59,389 nucleotides of DNA from Nemertoderma westbladi. Lineage: Eukaryota > Xenacoelomorpha > Nemertodermatida > Nemertodermatidae. The position numbers were made by a program, and so were the translations under genes. Numbering within the stretch: position 1 is the stretch's first letter; each line of letters opens with the position of its first letter. Shown piece by piece: positions 1 through 11,171 of the stretch. Where the stretch lies: assembly GCA_032718475.1 (NCBI GenBank), contig JAUCBJ010004525.1, positions 1 to 59,389 of the forward strand, given 5' to 3'. The notes beneath the pieces are model-generated. The model was not told the origin of the DNA. It searched no databases and worked only from the letters and a program-made list of their open reading frames with translations.

Positions 1-581
1 CTGCTTCTGCTTCTGCCGCCGCTGCTCTTGCTGCCTTTCTTTCTGCTTCTACTTCTGCCATTGCCGCTGTTACTGCTGCTGCCTTTCGGTCCTCTATCCG
101 TTTTTTCTTTACTTGTTCTTCTTGGACTCTAGCGAGGCGGAGTTTTTCATCAAATTTAGCTTGGTTTGCAGCTAACATTTCCGCATCGATTGAGTCCAAC
201 ACAAGCTTGGCTCCTTCACTATTGGGGCGAAGTCCAGCCAGTCGTCTCCTCAACTCTTCATCACCCAAGAAGCGTTGATAGTCTGACAGATAGATGTCGA
301 TGGCGTCTCTCGTTCGCGGTCTCTCTGCTGTCCCTTCGCTTTCCACTTGAGAAAGGGTGGCATCGGTTGGTTCTTCATAGGTTGGTCTCTCAGCCAGCTG
401 GGATTTCCACTGGGCCGTTTCTTGTACTTTGAGACCTATCCGCTGGAACCAAGTCTTGACAGCAACCTGCAGCGACGTGTCCTGTCTTCTTTTGGAAGTT
501 TCCTCAAAGGCTGATAGGATTAGTCTAATGCGTAGGGTTCTTTCGCGTACTTGATATAGCAGCTGTTCCTGCTCTTGAGGT
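1..581 (-). pseudogene. 3' part of the same split coding region, running off the window
   Basis: On the minus strand this stretch is open for about 190 codons and continues past base 1. It encodes a charged helical protein. A segment with LSDYQRFLGDEELRRRL is followed by a Lys/Arg/Glu/Ala-rich stretch ending in Ala-Glu repeats, which looks like a coiled coil. The frame matches the segment at 2058-2736 across the LINE insertion, so both were one reading frame before the insertion. There is no recognisable zinc knuckle or protease in view. Function unknown; a structural or gag-like role is only a guess. Confidence 0.5.
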
Positions 582-2045
582 CATCATAGTAGACATGTAC
601 CGTACAACAAGAGTCCCACAAGAAATGAAAACAAATAAGTTGGTGCCAGTTCCCAAGAAGGGCAACCTAACACTCTATGGTTCTTTTCGGGGAATCTCAT
701 TGATCTCGATTGCTGCAAAACTATACAATAGAATTCTATTAAATCGCATCAGGGATCCCATTGAGAGACTGCTACGTGGAAATCAGAATGGGTTCCGTAA
801 AGGTCGTGGGACCATGGAGCCCATTTTGGCACTTAGAAGGATAATTGAAGAGTTATCAAAAAAGAAAGACAGGCATCTGGCTGTTATCTTTGTTGACTTC
901 TTCAAGGCCTTTGATTCAGTCTCTCGCTCACGTATGTTCAGCATACTTTCATTATATGGGATTCCTGATGAAATTATTGCAGCAATCAGATCAGTATACG
1001 ATGGTTCGACAACATTTGTGTCTACTGTTGACGGTGACACAGAACCATTTGAAGTGTTATGGGGCGTCCTCCAAGGAGACACACTTGCACCATTCTTGTT
1101 CATTATTGTGGTTGACTATGTTCTACGCATGTCCTTAGATCATCATAATGATGATGGGGTGATGATAACTCCACCTACTGGCTCCAGAAGTCGAGGAAAT
1201 CCTGCCAAGTACCTAACTGATCTAGACTTTGCTGATGACTTAGGAGTACTCTCAGAATCATTAGAGGGAGCCCAGCGGCTCCTCAGCTCATTAGAACATG
1301 CTGCTTCTAGTGTTGGTCTTTTTATTAACTCCAGAAAGACCAAAATTCTGACAGTTAACTTTGAAACTCCTCAGCAAGTCTCTGATCGGATGAGCATAAG
1401 CTCAAAGGATGGTATGCTTGAGCATGTGGACGACTTCTGTTACCTGGGATCATGGATCCGGAAGTCAGGTGAGGACCTTCGAATACGTAAGGGAAAGGCA
1501 TGGGCAGCCTTGAATAGGCTTTCCAGGATTTGGAAGTCACCTAGAATTAATCGGAAACTTAAGGTCCGATTATTTAGAGCAGCAGTAGTTCCAGTACTCC
1601 TCTACGGGAGTCCATGCTGGGCTCTAACTGCTGAGGACACCAAATCTCTGGATGGCACATTCACAAGAATGCTACGCCGGGTACATTGTGTCAAGTACAA
1701 TGCACACATCTCCAACCAGACACTATATAACATTGGAGGTGTCTCATTGGTTCCCCCAAGCTTGACACTAGAACAAAATCGCCTCCGCTTTGCAGGACAT
1801 TGCTTTCGCCGTGAGGACCAGCCAGTGCATAATCTTGTACTTTGGCAGCCTCATGGAGTGAATAAGCATGGTGGACAGCCCATGACTTTCTTGAGACGCA
1901 TCTTAAAGGACACTGGCCTTAAAGATGCGGATGATCTAGCAAATGTCATGGGTGATAGGGAGTTGTGGCGGTGCAATTTTGTTGATAAGCCGGCACAGCA
2001 TTCTTAAAAATGCAGCTGCAATGCAGCATGCCGATGCTAGTAGTA
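582..2045 (+). mobile_element. 5'-truncated family-A non-LTR retrotransposon
   Basis: The element is flanked by a perfect 12-bp target duplication, GCTCTTGAGGTC, at 570-581 and 2046-2057. It holds only the RT and C-terminal part of the family. Its 3' end reads AATGCAGCTGCAATGCAGCATGCCGATG followed by a TAG-type tail, the signature seen in the other copies in this window. The reading frame is intact, so the insertion looks young. Confidence 0.92.
595..2007 (+). CDS. Reverse transcriptase domain of family-A LINE (partial)
   Basis: Open frame of 470 codons that begins inside the RT domain; the ATG is an internal Met, not a true start. Visible RT blocks: a FRGISLIS block near residue 32, a QNGFRKGRG motif, the first catalytic Asp in FVDFFKAFDS, the LQGDTLAPFLF block, and the catalytic FADD box in DLDFADDLGVL. 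A C-terminal region with AEDTKSLDGTFTRMLRR and a Cys/His-rich stretch follows. It is nearly identical to the copy at 8465-10741. There is no endonuclease, so this copy cannot move alone. Clade is uncertain (RTE-like or a related APE-type group). Confidence 0.9.
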   Translation: MYRTTRVPQEMKTNKLVPVPKKGNLTLYGSFRGISLISIAAKLYNRILLNRIRDPIERLLRGNQNGFRKGRGTMEPILALRRIIEELSKKKDRHLAVIFVDFFKAFDSVSRSRMFSILSLYGIPDEIIAAIRSVYDGSTTFVSTVDGDTEPFEVLWGVLQGDTLAPFLFIIVVDYVLRMSLDHHNDDGVMITPPTGSRSRGNPAKYLTDLDFADDLGVLSESLEGAQRLLSSLEHAASSVGLFINSRKTKILTVNFETPQQVSDRMSISSKDGMLEHVDDFCYLGSWIRKSGEDLRIRKGKAWAALNRLSRIWKSPRINRKLKVRLFRAAVVPVLLYGSPCWALTAEDTKSLDGTFTRMLRRVHCVKYNAHISNQTLYNIGGVSLVPPSLTLEQNRLRFAGHCFRREDQPVHNLVLWQPHGVNKHGGQPMTFLRRILKDTGLKDADDLANVMGDRELWRCNFVDKPAQHS

Positions 2046-2057
2046 GCTCTTGAGGTC

Positions 2058-2736
2058 CTTGAGGTTGTCGAAACAGTTGTTCTTCTAATCGCTCTAAGGA
2101 GCCGAAGAATCCCTGCACATATCCTGCTGCTGACCTCTTCCAAACAGCTGGATCCATCGTATCTTTAGTCACTCCCATCCTGTGGATGTCTTCCCAAGTA
2201 GCTTCGGACAAATCTAACGGGAGTCCGGGTCCGGGAAAGTTTCATTGTGACTCGACAATAGACATCAATTCTTCCCTGGCGTATCCCGCATAACTATCTT
2301 GGGTCGCTCGCTTACTTCTCGCCCAATCGACTTGGTGTTCCTCCACCGCAATCAATATAGTAGTTAGCACTGCGGCAGGAAGGGTGAGAAGGGGATCCGA
2401 GTAGGCTGTAGCCGCCATCTGCACTCCGCGTTTGGGGGTCAGCTCTACAGTATCCGAACTACTGGAGCTATCGGGTCGCTGGGAACAAGTTTCTTGACTA
2501 GGATGTTGCTGCTGTTGGACAGCTGCTTTCTGGTTCCGTTTGACTTGGGCCCGAGTGCCGATGATAGACCTACGGTGTTGGATTAGCCTAGGGTCTGATA
2601 CTACTACTGGAGGGATGACCTTTCTTTCAGTAGGGGGTGAGCTGAACCCCTTTCTTAATCGCTCCACACTCCTATCTGTGTCACAGATGGTTGTATCAAT
2701 TAGACTGTCTGATAGGTTTTGCTGGGTGTCAGACAT
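2058..2736 (-). pseudogene. 5' part of an unrecognised protein-coding region, split by a LINE
   Basis: The frame starts at an ATG (2736) and encodes a Ser/Gln-rich, low-complexity N-terminus with a short glutamine run. It continues in frame to 2058, where a family-A LINE is inserted. One in-frame TGA (2242-2244) interrupts it; the same frame stays open on both sides of the TGA for about 60 further codons. After removing the insertion and one copy of its 12-bp target duplication, the frame joins seamlessly to the open frame at 581-1. I do not recognise the family. A gag-like protein of a retroelement or a host gene are both possible. The TGA and the insertion suggest it is inactive. Confidence 0.5.
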
Positions 2737-2811
2737 GTTTATCTATACAGTTGAATGCTTACTGCTATAGTTACAGTTAAAGCGAGTCTAGTAATTCAGT
2801 ATGACCGTTGG

Positions 2812-3095
2812 CCTAGTACCGGTAATTTATTACAGTATATTAGAATACCGGTATACACTTATAATATATATAAGTATTGTAAACTAGGTTTGTCTCAGAA
2901 TACCGGTATATAATTTTAACACAAATATATATAAATATATAATAGGCTTATCGTGAATACCGGTATGCAGCTTGCACCTATAGTATATATAAGTATAATT
3001 ATGAACTAGAATTAATTACAGAATACCGGTATGATTTCAGCCCAAATTTATAGAAATAAATATAATAAGCCTATGGTAAAAACCGGTATGTCAAT
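2812..3095. repeat. Degenerate tandem repeat with ACCGGTA cores
   Basis: GAATACCGGTAT-type cores recur near 2848, 2901, 2958, 3023 and 3081. Alternate units resemble each other more than their neighbours, suggesting a roughly 115-120 bp higher-order unit built from two variants of about 55-60 bp. AT-rich and non-coding. ACCGGT motifs are scattered through the rest of the window too. Confidence 0.7.
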
Positions 3096-3950
3096 TATTT
3101 TAGAATAATTGAATTTCTGAAGTTTTAGGGTTACTTGGTTACTTTAACTTACTTTATTACCGTTATTTAAGCAGTAGTCCAACTGATATTGAGACCTAGT
3201 TGTTGTATGGCAGGCCTACTATTTATAAATCGTTTGAGTTGATTTATAATATATATATACCCGTTTAAAATGGGTTTTGTCAATATTTGAAATAAATGTT
3301 ATTATTTCTGGGGGGAGTCACTACACAGAAGCTGTGCACTCTCAGTGGAGTGCTACTTATTGGACACTAAAACAGATAATTCTAATTTACCTAAGTTACT
3401 TAATACTACAAATTACGTACGATACGGGTGAGATTAATTCTCTAATTAAAACACAACAAAATATTACGTATGAAATTTTAGGGTAATTTTACAGGAAGTC
3501 TACAAACCAGCCTAACAAAGGGTTAGAATTCTGGTTATTACAACGGACAGGGTACTACGGTATTTGAAAATAATAAGTAGTAGTAAATATGTTGCGCTGT
3601 CCAGATAGGAAAATACCACCGCCTGACGACCTATAGCCATATCGCTATAGGTACTATGTTATGTATCACGGAGTGTTCCTACCTGGAAGTTAATTACCGC
3701 GGACTACCAGATCCAACGTGCCTATTAACCACTTTACAATACAATACACTGCCTACACACTAATTACTTTCGGAAAGCACTGTACACTAAACCCTAAAAG
3801 AACCACGGCATCTGCTGGAGTGACCAGAGCACAAAGTCACCAGTCTTTACCTACGCCAAGCAGCCTGTGTAGTACCGGGGTTAATTTAACTATAACGGTA
3901 TGTGTAACAAGCACAATTACTGTAGGAATAAACTTGGGGACATGAATGTT
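3096..3950. other. AT-rich stretch without a supported gene
   Basis: Short reading frames only, none with recognisable content. No structural RNA or transposon end was seen. Confidence 0.4.
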
Positions 3951-4545
3951 GCGAATAATCGCATAAACTCTGAATAATAAATATTACGCTACCCGTACAG
4001 AATACTCAAACAAAATACAAACTAAACGCTGGCAGACTACCATCAAGCCTAAATAAACTACAGTATATGCAGATTCCAAAATGGTTAGTTAGTATGCGTT
4101 CTAACACGGTAGTACGACTTATTCTTTAGGAGGGGATTGACCTTACAGCTCTGGCTGCCCCAACTTACTAACTGGCACTTTATCAGACAAACTCTACACA
4201 CGCAGCAATCTCTTCAGACCTAATAATAGCTAGACAACAATCCAGCCTACAAAATATCTGAGTAATAACTATTACGGTACCTGAACAGACCACACAAACA
4301 AACACAGGCCAAAACGCTGGCAGAATACTGTCAAGCCTAAATAAACTACAGTATGTGCAGATTCCAAAATGGTTAGTTAGTATGCGTTCTAACACGGTAG
4401 TACGGCTTATTCTTTAAGAGAGGATTGACCTTACAGCTCTGGCTGCCCCAACTTACTAACTGGCACTTTATCGGACAAACTCTACACACGCCGCAATCTC
4501 TCCAGACCCAACAACAGTCCGACAATAGTCCGGCCTACAATTATC
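3951..4545. repeat. Tandem duplication, unit about 288 bp
   Basis: The stretch from CGCTGGCAGA through the TTAGTTAGTATGCGTTCTAAC and CAGCTCTGGCTGCCCC blocks occurs at about 4025-4235 and again at about 4313-4520. The offset is 288 bp, with few mismatches. Short reading frames inside are copies of each other and do not look coding. Confidence 0.8.
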
Positions 4546-4742
4546 TGAACAATCTGAGCAGACTTACACGTCTTCAGCTCAATATTAACTTACTAGGAAA
4601 TAAAACTGACAGAAATAGACCTAAGTAAAATCCCAATAAAAACCAGGCGTCCCCGATTTAATATCGAGACCTACCGGTATATAATTATCAAAATCTAATA
4701 ATACTAATGTACTTATACTGGAAGTACCGGTTAGGACAGTTG

Positions 4743-4886
4743 GGCCTATGGACCTACAGCAGTACCGATTCTGGCAGTTAGGCCTACGGACCTACAGCAG
4801 TACCGGTTCAAGCAGTTGGGCCTACGGACCTACAGCAGTACCGATTCTGGCAGTTGGGCCTACGGACCTACAGCAGTACCGGTTCA
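4743..4886. repeat. 38-bp minisatellite, about four copies
   Basis: The unit contains GGCCTACGGACCTACAGCAG followed by TACCGATTC or TACCGGTTC. Two unit variants alternate (CTGGCAGTT versus AAGCAGTT). It is followed by the palindromic run TACCGGTCGACCGGTA. Confidence 0.85.
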
Positions 4887-7086
4887 GGTTTACCGGTCGA
4901 CCGGTACTTTCAACTTTATTGCTTACTGCAATAAAGAGTATAACTGTTATTGTACGCGCTTTTGAAGACCTTTAGCAGTTTAACCTGCCAAAATTTATAT
5001 GTCTTTTGGTTTATAAATAGACTTTAGTAAATGACAAGCATTTAATACCAATAAACACAACATTAGCCGAAGCCAGCCTAGTGCGCGTCCATTCACCCGC
5101 TGGATATACCCGGGAGATTGGATTCGGATGGGGCTTAGATTTTATTATTGCAGTGTAAGCTTACTGTATTATTAGATTGATCGTTAATAAATAATTTCTG
5201 ACGAATATTATTCACTTTCGGGAAATATTAACAGTTCCTTTAGGACGTGGCGCTCTATCTCGGTAAACAGAGATATGACTTATACTAAACACAACTGTAA
5301 GACTGTAAGGCTTATGATTCACGTATGAGGCGCATTCTTTAGGAAATGCTTAGTTATCAGCCACAATCATGCACACTACCGGTAACGCACAATACTGCAC
5401 ACTAATCTGCCGACCGTCAATGAATTTTGTCATATATAAAGAGAACAGCAATTGACTCATGTAGTGCCTATCAAATAGCATTAAACTCACTACAAACCAC
5501 GATAATATAAGTCGCAATCGCTATATGTAACCTGTCTCTCTAACCTGTAGTGTATCAAGAAAATTGGGAAATTTGGGTTCTTTATAGATGTTCTCCAAAT
5601 AATAATATTCAACCAACTGATACAAATAATGACAACAGTAAATAGCAGTATAATAATGTATGTTGAACCGGGTTGTATATAAGACTGATTGAACTGGACT
5701 GATAACAGTTATACGTTCTATAATCTAAGCCTACTAATGTTTCTTCTAAAGTCTGAAACGAATTGACTCTAGAGCCGGTGTTCTTGGCCTAGATAGAAAC
5801 AACACAACTATCACAAGAAAAAACAGTAAGACTGAACACTCCTAGCACGATCTGTAGAATATCTCCACATCGACAGTAAAAATCGCTCTGATTGGCTGTT
5901 AAGCTGAAACAAAGAACCATGTGTCCAACGGCCGTTTCCATGCCAGCAACCAGCTGTTAGATGTCGTAATCTGAATCATCAAGGCTACACTGTGCTAGAG
6001 AATTTGACGCATTGCGGGTTTTGTGCCTTACCATGTCCGCCAAAGCACACATATAGAAGAATGACTTTTATGTCCGTTAAAACACCTACAACGGTACTTT
6101 GCGGGCAGGGGGACTAATTATATCCGCAAAAGCTTTTACATCCATGTTCAAAAGGATGTCAGATTGTTACCTTAATAAGGGCTGTTTCAGTGCTATGAAA
6201 TTGTCGGTATCCAGACTCATTGCAGGGCAACGGGTGGTGTTCATTTATGTATGTGAGGAATTGGGATGCCACCGCGCGCTCTGCGATTTTCGAGACAAAG
6301 GGTAATCCGCTAACAGGACAAAAATTAAACTTCGTGGTTGAGTGCAGGGTGACTTGTTTTAGTAACGGGAACGGGGAGACCTTTGCTATCTTCCAAATGT
6401 CCGGGACTTCTCCACTCTACAGTGAGTTGTTGATCATGATTGCGATAGGTGAGCAAAGATATGAAATGCATTGCTTTAAAACATTTGTACGTAATGGGCC
6501 AAGTGGGCATAGTTTATTTGGGGCTGAAGTTATTAATTTTCTAATGGCAATTTCCAATGGTTTGACATTACAGTTATAATAAGAAGTGTTAATTTACAAT
6601 ACGCATTTATCGAATATCGATAATAACAATTACATTTGAATTAGTTGGCAACAAGTCAGACTGACGACCGAGCATGAGGCAATAACTTAATTAGCTCGTT
6701 TTATTAATAAGTAGCGACTTCAATAAAGGTAAACAAATTAAACATACTCTGTATAAAGTAGGTCATGTATAAACAATCAAACACTGTTGCTTCAACCTCA
6801 TTCCTTGGAGACATTGCTGCTTACAGTTTATAGACATTATTGTTTATATGAAAACGGGAATACCGATTAATTACTTTCATTCACACCACTTATAATTATT
6901 TGTAATTAGGGCACATTCACCCCCACGCACCCCGACTTGTAATGCATACTTCCTCCCTACTTTATGTAGAACCTTTCAGTAGTTACTCGCATATTTGTAG
7001 ATAATGAATTCTATGATAAAATATGATATAATAGTGCCTGGTGGTATTGTGTTTTGTGGTACTCTGGTATTTCAGTATTTTCACCA
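4887..7086. other. AT-rich region, no supported gene
   Basis: The longest plus-strand frame here (6220-6579, 119 codons) has no recognisable domain and its first Met has no special context. I found no LINE, MITE end or tRNA-like box in this stretch. Confidence 0.4.
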
Positions 7087-7368
7087 GGTGTTAGCACCAG
7101 TGTCTGCACCACTGTCTGCACGAGTGTCTGCACCAGTGTCTGCACCACTGTCAGCACCAGTGTCTGCACGAGTGTGTGCACCACTGTCAGGACCAGTGTC
7201 TGCACGAGTGTCTGCACCAGGTGTCTGCACCAGTGTCTGTACCACGTGTCTGCACCACTGTAGGCACCAGGTGTCTGCACCACTGTATGCATCAGTGTCT
7301 GCACCAGGTGTCTGCACCACTGTCTGCACCAGTGTCTGCACCACGAGTCTCCACCAGTGTCTGCTTAA
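7087..7368. repeat. 12-bp minisatellite (ACCAGTGTCTGC)
   Basis: More than 20 imperfect copies of ACCAGTGTCTGC / ACCACTGTCTGC / ACGAGTGTCTGC, with a few 13-bp units (ACCAGGTGTCTGC). Several reading frames on both strands are open only because the unit lacks stop codons. Confidence 0.92.
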
Positions 7369-7469
7369 CGTTTACTCCCCTGTTGTAGGCCTTAACTGTA
7401 TGCAGTACACAGACTAAATTACAGAAACTAAATTTACATTGTAAATGGCCATTTTGTATGGTTCATGCA

Positions 7470-7524
7470 AGTTTTAATTATATACACCATGGCCCGTAAT
7501 ATAATGTAATTTTCTGATGACACG

Positions 7525-7555
<31 letters not shown>

Positions 7556-7650
7556 AGAATTTTCTACAAATCTTTATCATATTGGTTGAAATTTGAAACA
7601 CAACTAGTTCAACTCACCGTGGTTGACCCCATGAAGCCGGAATTTTCGAT
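7470..7650 (-). repeat. Dispersed repeat copy with a poly-C run
   Basis: Contains CACCATGGCCCGTAATATA, a run of about 24 C (from about 7531), and sequence related to CAACTAGTTCAACTCACCGTGG. It is the reverse complement of the segment at about 38590-38740 and is related to 47165-47350 and 50386-50640. Probably a MITE or a piece of a larger element. Confidence 0.7.
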
Positions 7651-7654
7651 TTTG

Positions 7655-7815
7655 TCTTAAAAAGAGAAAAAGACCAACACTAGATGCACCCTGCTCCAAT
7701 GAGCAGAGGAGCCTTTGGGCTCCCTCTAGTGATTTTGATTTTAAAGTGTCATTAGCAAAGTCAAGATCAGTTAGGTACTTAGCAGGATTTCCTCTTCTTC
7801 TTGTGTCAAGAAGTA
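7655..7815 (-). pseudogene. Fragment of family-A LINE reverse transcriptase
   Basis: Minus-strand translation contains RGNPAKYLTDLDFAND and SLEGAQRLLCSLEQ, matching the catalytic region of the family-A RT. The FADD box is changed to FAND and the surrounding frame is broken. Dead remnant. Confidence 0.85.
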
Positions 7816-8021
7816 GGGGGTGCAAATAAATTACGTCTGTGAACCATTTGAAAAAAAATCAGTGGATATTTTTACTTATCTAGGCATTTTGAGTACATGA
7901 GATTTTTTTACTCATATAAAGAGGGCAGAACAGATAGCTATTTTAAGTTTTGGATGAGTATGGCCGCAATAAAATTAAAAATCCCTATCCCGAAAATTGT
8001 AGATACCGATCCCGTTGCAAC

Positions 8022-8355
8022 ACTAGTACAATGCACACATCTCTAACCAGACACTATATAACATTGGAGGTGTCTCATTGGTTCCCCAAGCTTGACACTG
8101 AACAAAATCGCCTCCGCTTTGCAGGACATTGCTTTCGCCGTGAGGACCAACCAGTGCATAATCTTGTACTTTGGCAGCCTCATGGAGTGAATAAGCATGG
8201 TGGAAAGCCCATGACTTTCGTGAGACGCCTCGTAAAGGACACTGGCCTTGAAAATGCGGATAATCTCGCAAAATTCGTGGGGATAAGGAGTTGTGGCGGT
8301 GCAACTTTGTTGATAAGCCGGAATAGCATTCTTAATGCACGCTGCATTGGGCTTG
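8022..8355 (+). pseudogene. 3' fragment of family-A LINE
   Basis: Encodes the family C-terminus (NRLRFAGHCFRREDQPVHNL and following residues) and ends near the GTTGATAAGCCGGAATAGC motif. It lies tail-to-tail with the larger copy at 8424-11569. Small indels show it is degenerate. Confidence 0.88.
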
Positions 8356-8464
8356 CCAATTACTGTGGATTGCTTGGTGGTGACAAAGTGTTTTTGTTAA
8401 GCTGGCATAGCATCTCAATTTGCTACTACTACTATGATCGGCATGCTGCATTGCAGCTGCATTT

Positions 8465-10741
8465 TTAAGAATGCTGTGCCGGCTTGTCAACAAAATTGCA
8501 CCGCCACAACTCCCTATCACCCATGACATTTGCTAGATCATCCGCATCTTTAAGGCCAGTGTCCTTTAAGATGCGTCTCAAGAAAGTCATGGGCTGTCCA
8601 CCATGCTTATTCATTCCATGAGGCTGCCAAAGTACAAGATTATGCACTGGCTGGTCCTCACGGCGAAAGCAATGTCCTGCAAAGCGGAGGCGATTTTGTT
8701 CTAGTGTCAAGCTTGGGGGAACCAATGAGACACCTCCAATGTTATATAGTGTCTGGTTGGAGATGTGTGCATTGTACTTGACACAATGAACCCGGCGTAG
8801 CATTCTTGTGAATGTGCCATCCAGAGATTTGGTGTCCTCAGCAGTTAGAGCCCAGCATGGACTCCCGTAGAGGAGTACTGGAACTACTGCTGCTCTAAAT
8901 AATCGGACCTTAAGTTTCCGATTAATTCTCGGTGACTTCCAAATCCTGGAAAGCCTATTCAAGGCTGCCCATGCCTTTCCCTTACGTATTCGAATGTCCT
9001 CACCTGACTTCCGGATCCATGATCCCAGGTAACAGAAGTCGTCCACATGCTCAAGCATACCATCCTTTGAGCTTATGCTCATCCGATCAGAGACTTGCTG
9101 AGGACTTTCAAAGTTAACTGTCAGAATTTTGGTCTTTCTGGAGTTAATAAAAAGACCAACACTAGAAGCAGCATGTTCTAATGAGCTGAGGAGCCGTTGG
9201 GCTCCCTCTAATGATTCTGATAGTACTCCTAAGTCATCAGCAAAGTCTAGATCAGTTAGGTACTTGGCAGGATTTCCTCGACTTCTGGAGCCAGTAGGTG
9301 GAGTTATCATCACCCCATCATCATTATAATGATCTAAGGACATGCGTAGAACATAGTCAACCACAATAATGAACAAGAATGGTGCAAGTGTGTCTCCTTG
9401 GAGGACGCCCCATAACACTTCAAATGGTTCTGTGTCACCGTCAACAGTAGACACAAATGTTGTCGAACCATCGTATACTAATCTGATTGCTGCAATAATT
9501 TCATCAGGAATCCCATATAATGAAAGTATGCTGAACATACGTGAGCGAGAGACTGAATCAAAGGCCTTGAAGAAGTCAACAAAGATAACAGCCAGATGCC
9601 TGTCTTTCTTTTTTGATAACTCTTCAATTATCCTTCTAAGTGCCAAAATGGGCTCCATGTTCCCACGACCTTTACGGAACCCATTCTGATTTCCACGGAG
9701 CAGTCTCTCAATGGGATCCCTGATGCGATTTAATAGAATCCTATTGTATAGCTTTGCAGCAATCGAGATCAATGAGATTCCCCGAAAAGAACCATAGAGT
9801 GTTAGGTTGCCCTTCTTGGGAACTGGCACCAACTTATTTGTTTTCATTTCTTGTGGGACTCTTGTTGTTCGGTACATGTCTACTATGATGGGATAGATGA
9901 GCTTTAAACACTCAGGTATTTTAAAGACCTCAGGGGGAACACCATCTACTCCACTGGCACGATTGGTCTTAATGCTCTTTGCAGCAGCCTTCACTTCTGC
10001 AAAGGAGATATCGCCAATGGGAATATCTGGGAGTACAGACTCAGACACTTTTACTTCTATAAAGTTATCAGGCAATACCCTGTCATTGTTGAGGAGCTTT
10101 TCAAAGTGGGCTTTCCAACCATTGAGGCGATCGGCTGGTGATTCAGCCTTAACCTTGGTGGTTGGTTGGCTTTTCCGCCCAGTAAGCAGATTGATCGATT
10201 TCCATGACTGGGATGATTGCCTGCTGTCGTCAGCATCATTGATGGCATCAACCTGTTGGTTTATTAGCTCCTGTAGATTAGCAGAGTACTGCCTGTTCAG
10301 GGACCTAGATGCAGCCTTAACTGCATTCTTGGCCGCTGTAGTCTGTTTGAGTCGGGACTCTTTCTGCGCCTTATGAAGGTCATTTCGGCACTTCTGAATT
10401 TTGTTGTCAGTCCAGGGGGCCCTTTTCCTGTTTCGAGGGTATACAGGAACTGTTTCTGCAGCTGCTAACTTAACTGCTTCTGTAAAGGCAGTATAGCCCT
10501 CACAGTGATCTGCCGCCTCAGAGGCAAGAGCCTCATACCTGTTGCTCAGCTGTAGTGTGAAGCTGGATCTCACACTTGGCTGTTGCAACAGAGAGGACCA
10601 GTCATGCCGCGGCAAGGCAGATTTCGTTGTTCTGCTAGCACGCAGACTAAGTCTTACCTTGGCCACAATAAGGCGGTGATCACTGGAGAAGGGTCGAAGT
10701 GTAAATGCATTACAGTCTTGTATAGAGCTCAGCCAGCCCAC
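8465..10741 (-). CDS. Family-A LINE ORF2 remainder: endonuclease tail, RT and C-terminal domain
   Basis: Open frame of 758 codons whose first codon is GTG, so the frame is a continuation rather than a true start. It begins with the last endonuclease motif SSDHRLIVAKV. A linker region follows, then RT blocks: ASGVDGVPPEVFK, FRGISLIS, QNGFRKGRG, FVDFFKAFDS with the first catalytic Asp, LQGDTLAPFLF, and FADD. The C-terminal region has AEDTKSLDGTFTRMLRR and RFAGHCFRRED. RT catalytic residues look intact. Missing endonuclease residues mean it could move only by using another copy's enzyme. Confidence 0.92.
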   Translation of the reverse strand: MGWLSSIQDCNAFTLRPFSSDHRLIVAKVRLSLRASRTTKSALPRHDWSSLLQQPSVRSSFTLQLSNRYEALASEAADHCEGYTAFTEAVKLAAAETVPVYPRNRKRAPWTDNKIQKCRNDLHKAQKESRLKQTTAAKNAVKAASRSLNRQYSANLQELINQQVDAINDADDSRQSSQSWKSINLLTGRKSQPTTKVKAESPADRLNGWKAHFEKLLNNDRVLPDNFIEVKVSESVLPDIPIGDISFAEVKAAAKSIKTNRASGVDGVPPEVFKIPECLKLIYPIIVDMYRTTRVPQEMKTNKLVPVPKKGNLTLYGSFRGISLISIAAKLYNRILLNRIRDPIERLLRGNQNGFRKGRGNMEPILALRRIIEELSKKKDRHLAVIFVDFFKAFDSVSRSRMFSILSLYGIPDEIIAAIRLVYDGSTTFVSTVDGDTEPFEVLWGVLQGDTLAPFLFIIVVDYVLRMSLDHYNDDGVMITPPTGSRSRGNPAKYLTDLDFADDLGVLSESLEGAQRLLSSLEHAASSVGLFINSRKTKILTVNFESPQQVSDRMSISSKDGMLEHVDDFCYLGSWIRKSGEDIRIRKGKAWAALNRLSRIWKSPRINRKLKVRLFRAAVVPVLLYGSPCWALTAEDTKSLDGTFTRMLRRVHCVKYNAHISNQTLYNIGGVSLVPPSLTLEQNRLRFAGHCFRREDQPVHNLVLWQPHGMNKHGGQPMTFLRRILKDTGLKDADDLANVMGDRELWRCNFVDKPAQHS

Positions 10742-11171
10742 CTTGTCGCATTGGGGACCCGAGTGTTAGGGTGTTTACTGAGGCTAGTCTTGTGACTTGC
10801 CTCAGATTCACCAATGGCTTTGTTGGTCGGGGTGGAACATGAGAGTAGCCTCCAACTCCAGAATCCCTCTCCCCATCACAATCTGGCCTTTCTGGTGACC
10901 CAGGGTTTGGGCCAGAAAGGTCATCAGGAAAGGGACTCAAAGAATTGCTGGCTGCTCTCTCTCCAGTAGGGGGTGAGACAGGCAGCCGGTCAGGAGTTAA
11001 CTGACGCCTGTGAGGCCGATTGTGTCCGGTAATTCTACTGGCCTCTAGTGGCCGAACCTCCGCATTGCTAATGTAATCCATATTGGGGGTTGGGGGGTGC
11101 TTTTTTGCCGAGTCAGCTCTCGGGGCAAATACCACACCCTGGTTTGCCATTCCACAGGGTGGGTGTCGCAA
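10710..11171 (-). pseudogene. 5' coding piece of the family-A LINE (truncated at the endonuclease deletion)
   Basis: A Pro/Ser/Arg-rich leader (with a PPTGERAASNSLSPFPDD-type stretch) is followed by NLRQVTRLASVNTLTLGSPM, the same sequence that starts the endonuclease at about 48192. The frame then ends within 12 residues because of the internal deletion. A further open frame upstream (11045-11341, first Met in MAGQEQSVLMSTLRAL) may be part of a first ORF or 5' untranslated region. Confidence 0.75.

Noticed and set aside
6099-6579. Overlapping 68- and 119-codon frames
   Set aside because: No recognisable domain, start context or composition change; kept as unexplained sequence.
7004-7417. Overlapping frames on both strands in the 12-bp minisatellite
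   Set aside because: A stop-free 12-bp unit keeps every frame open; the translations are simple Ser/Ala/Pro or Thr/Cys/Val repeats.
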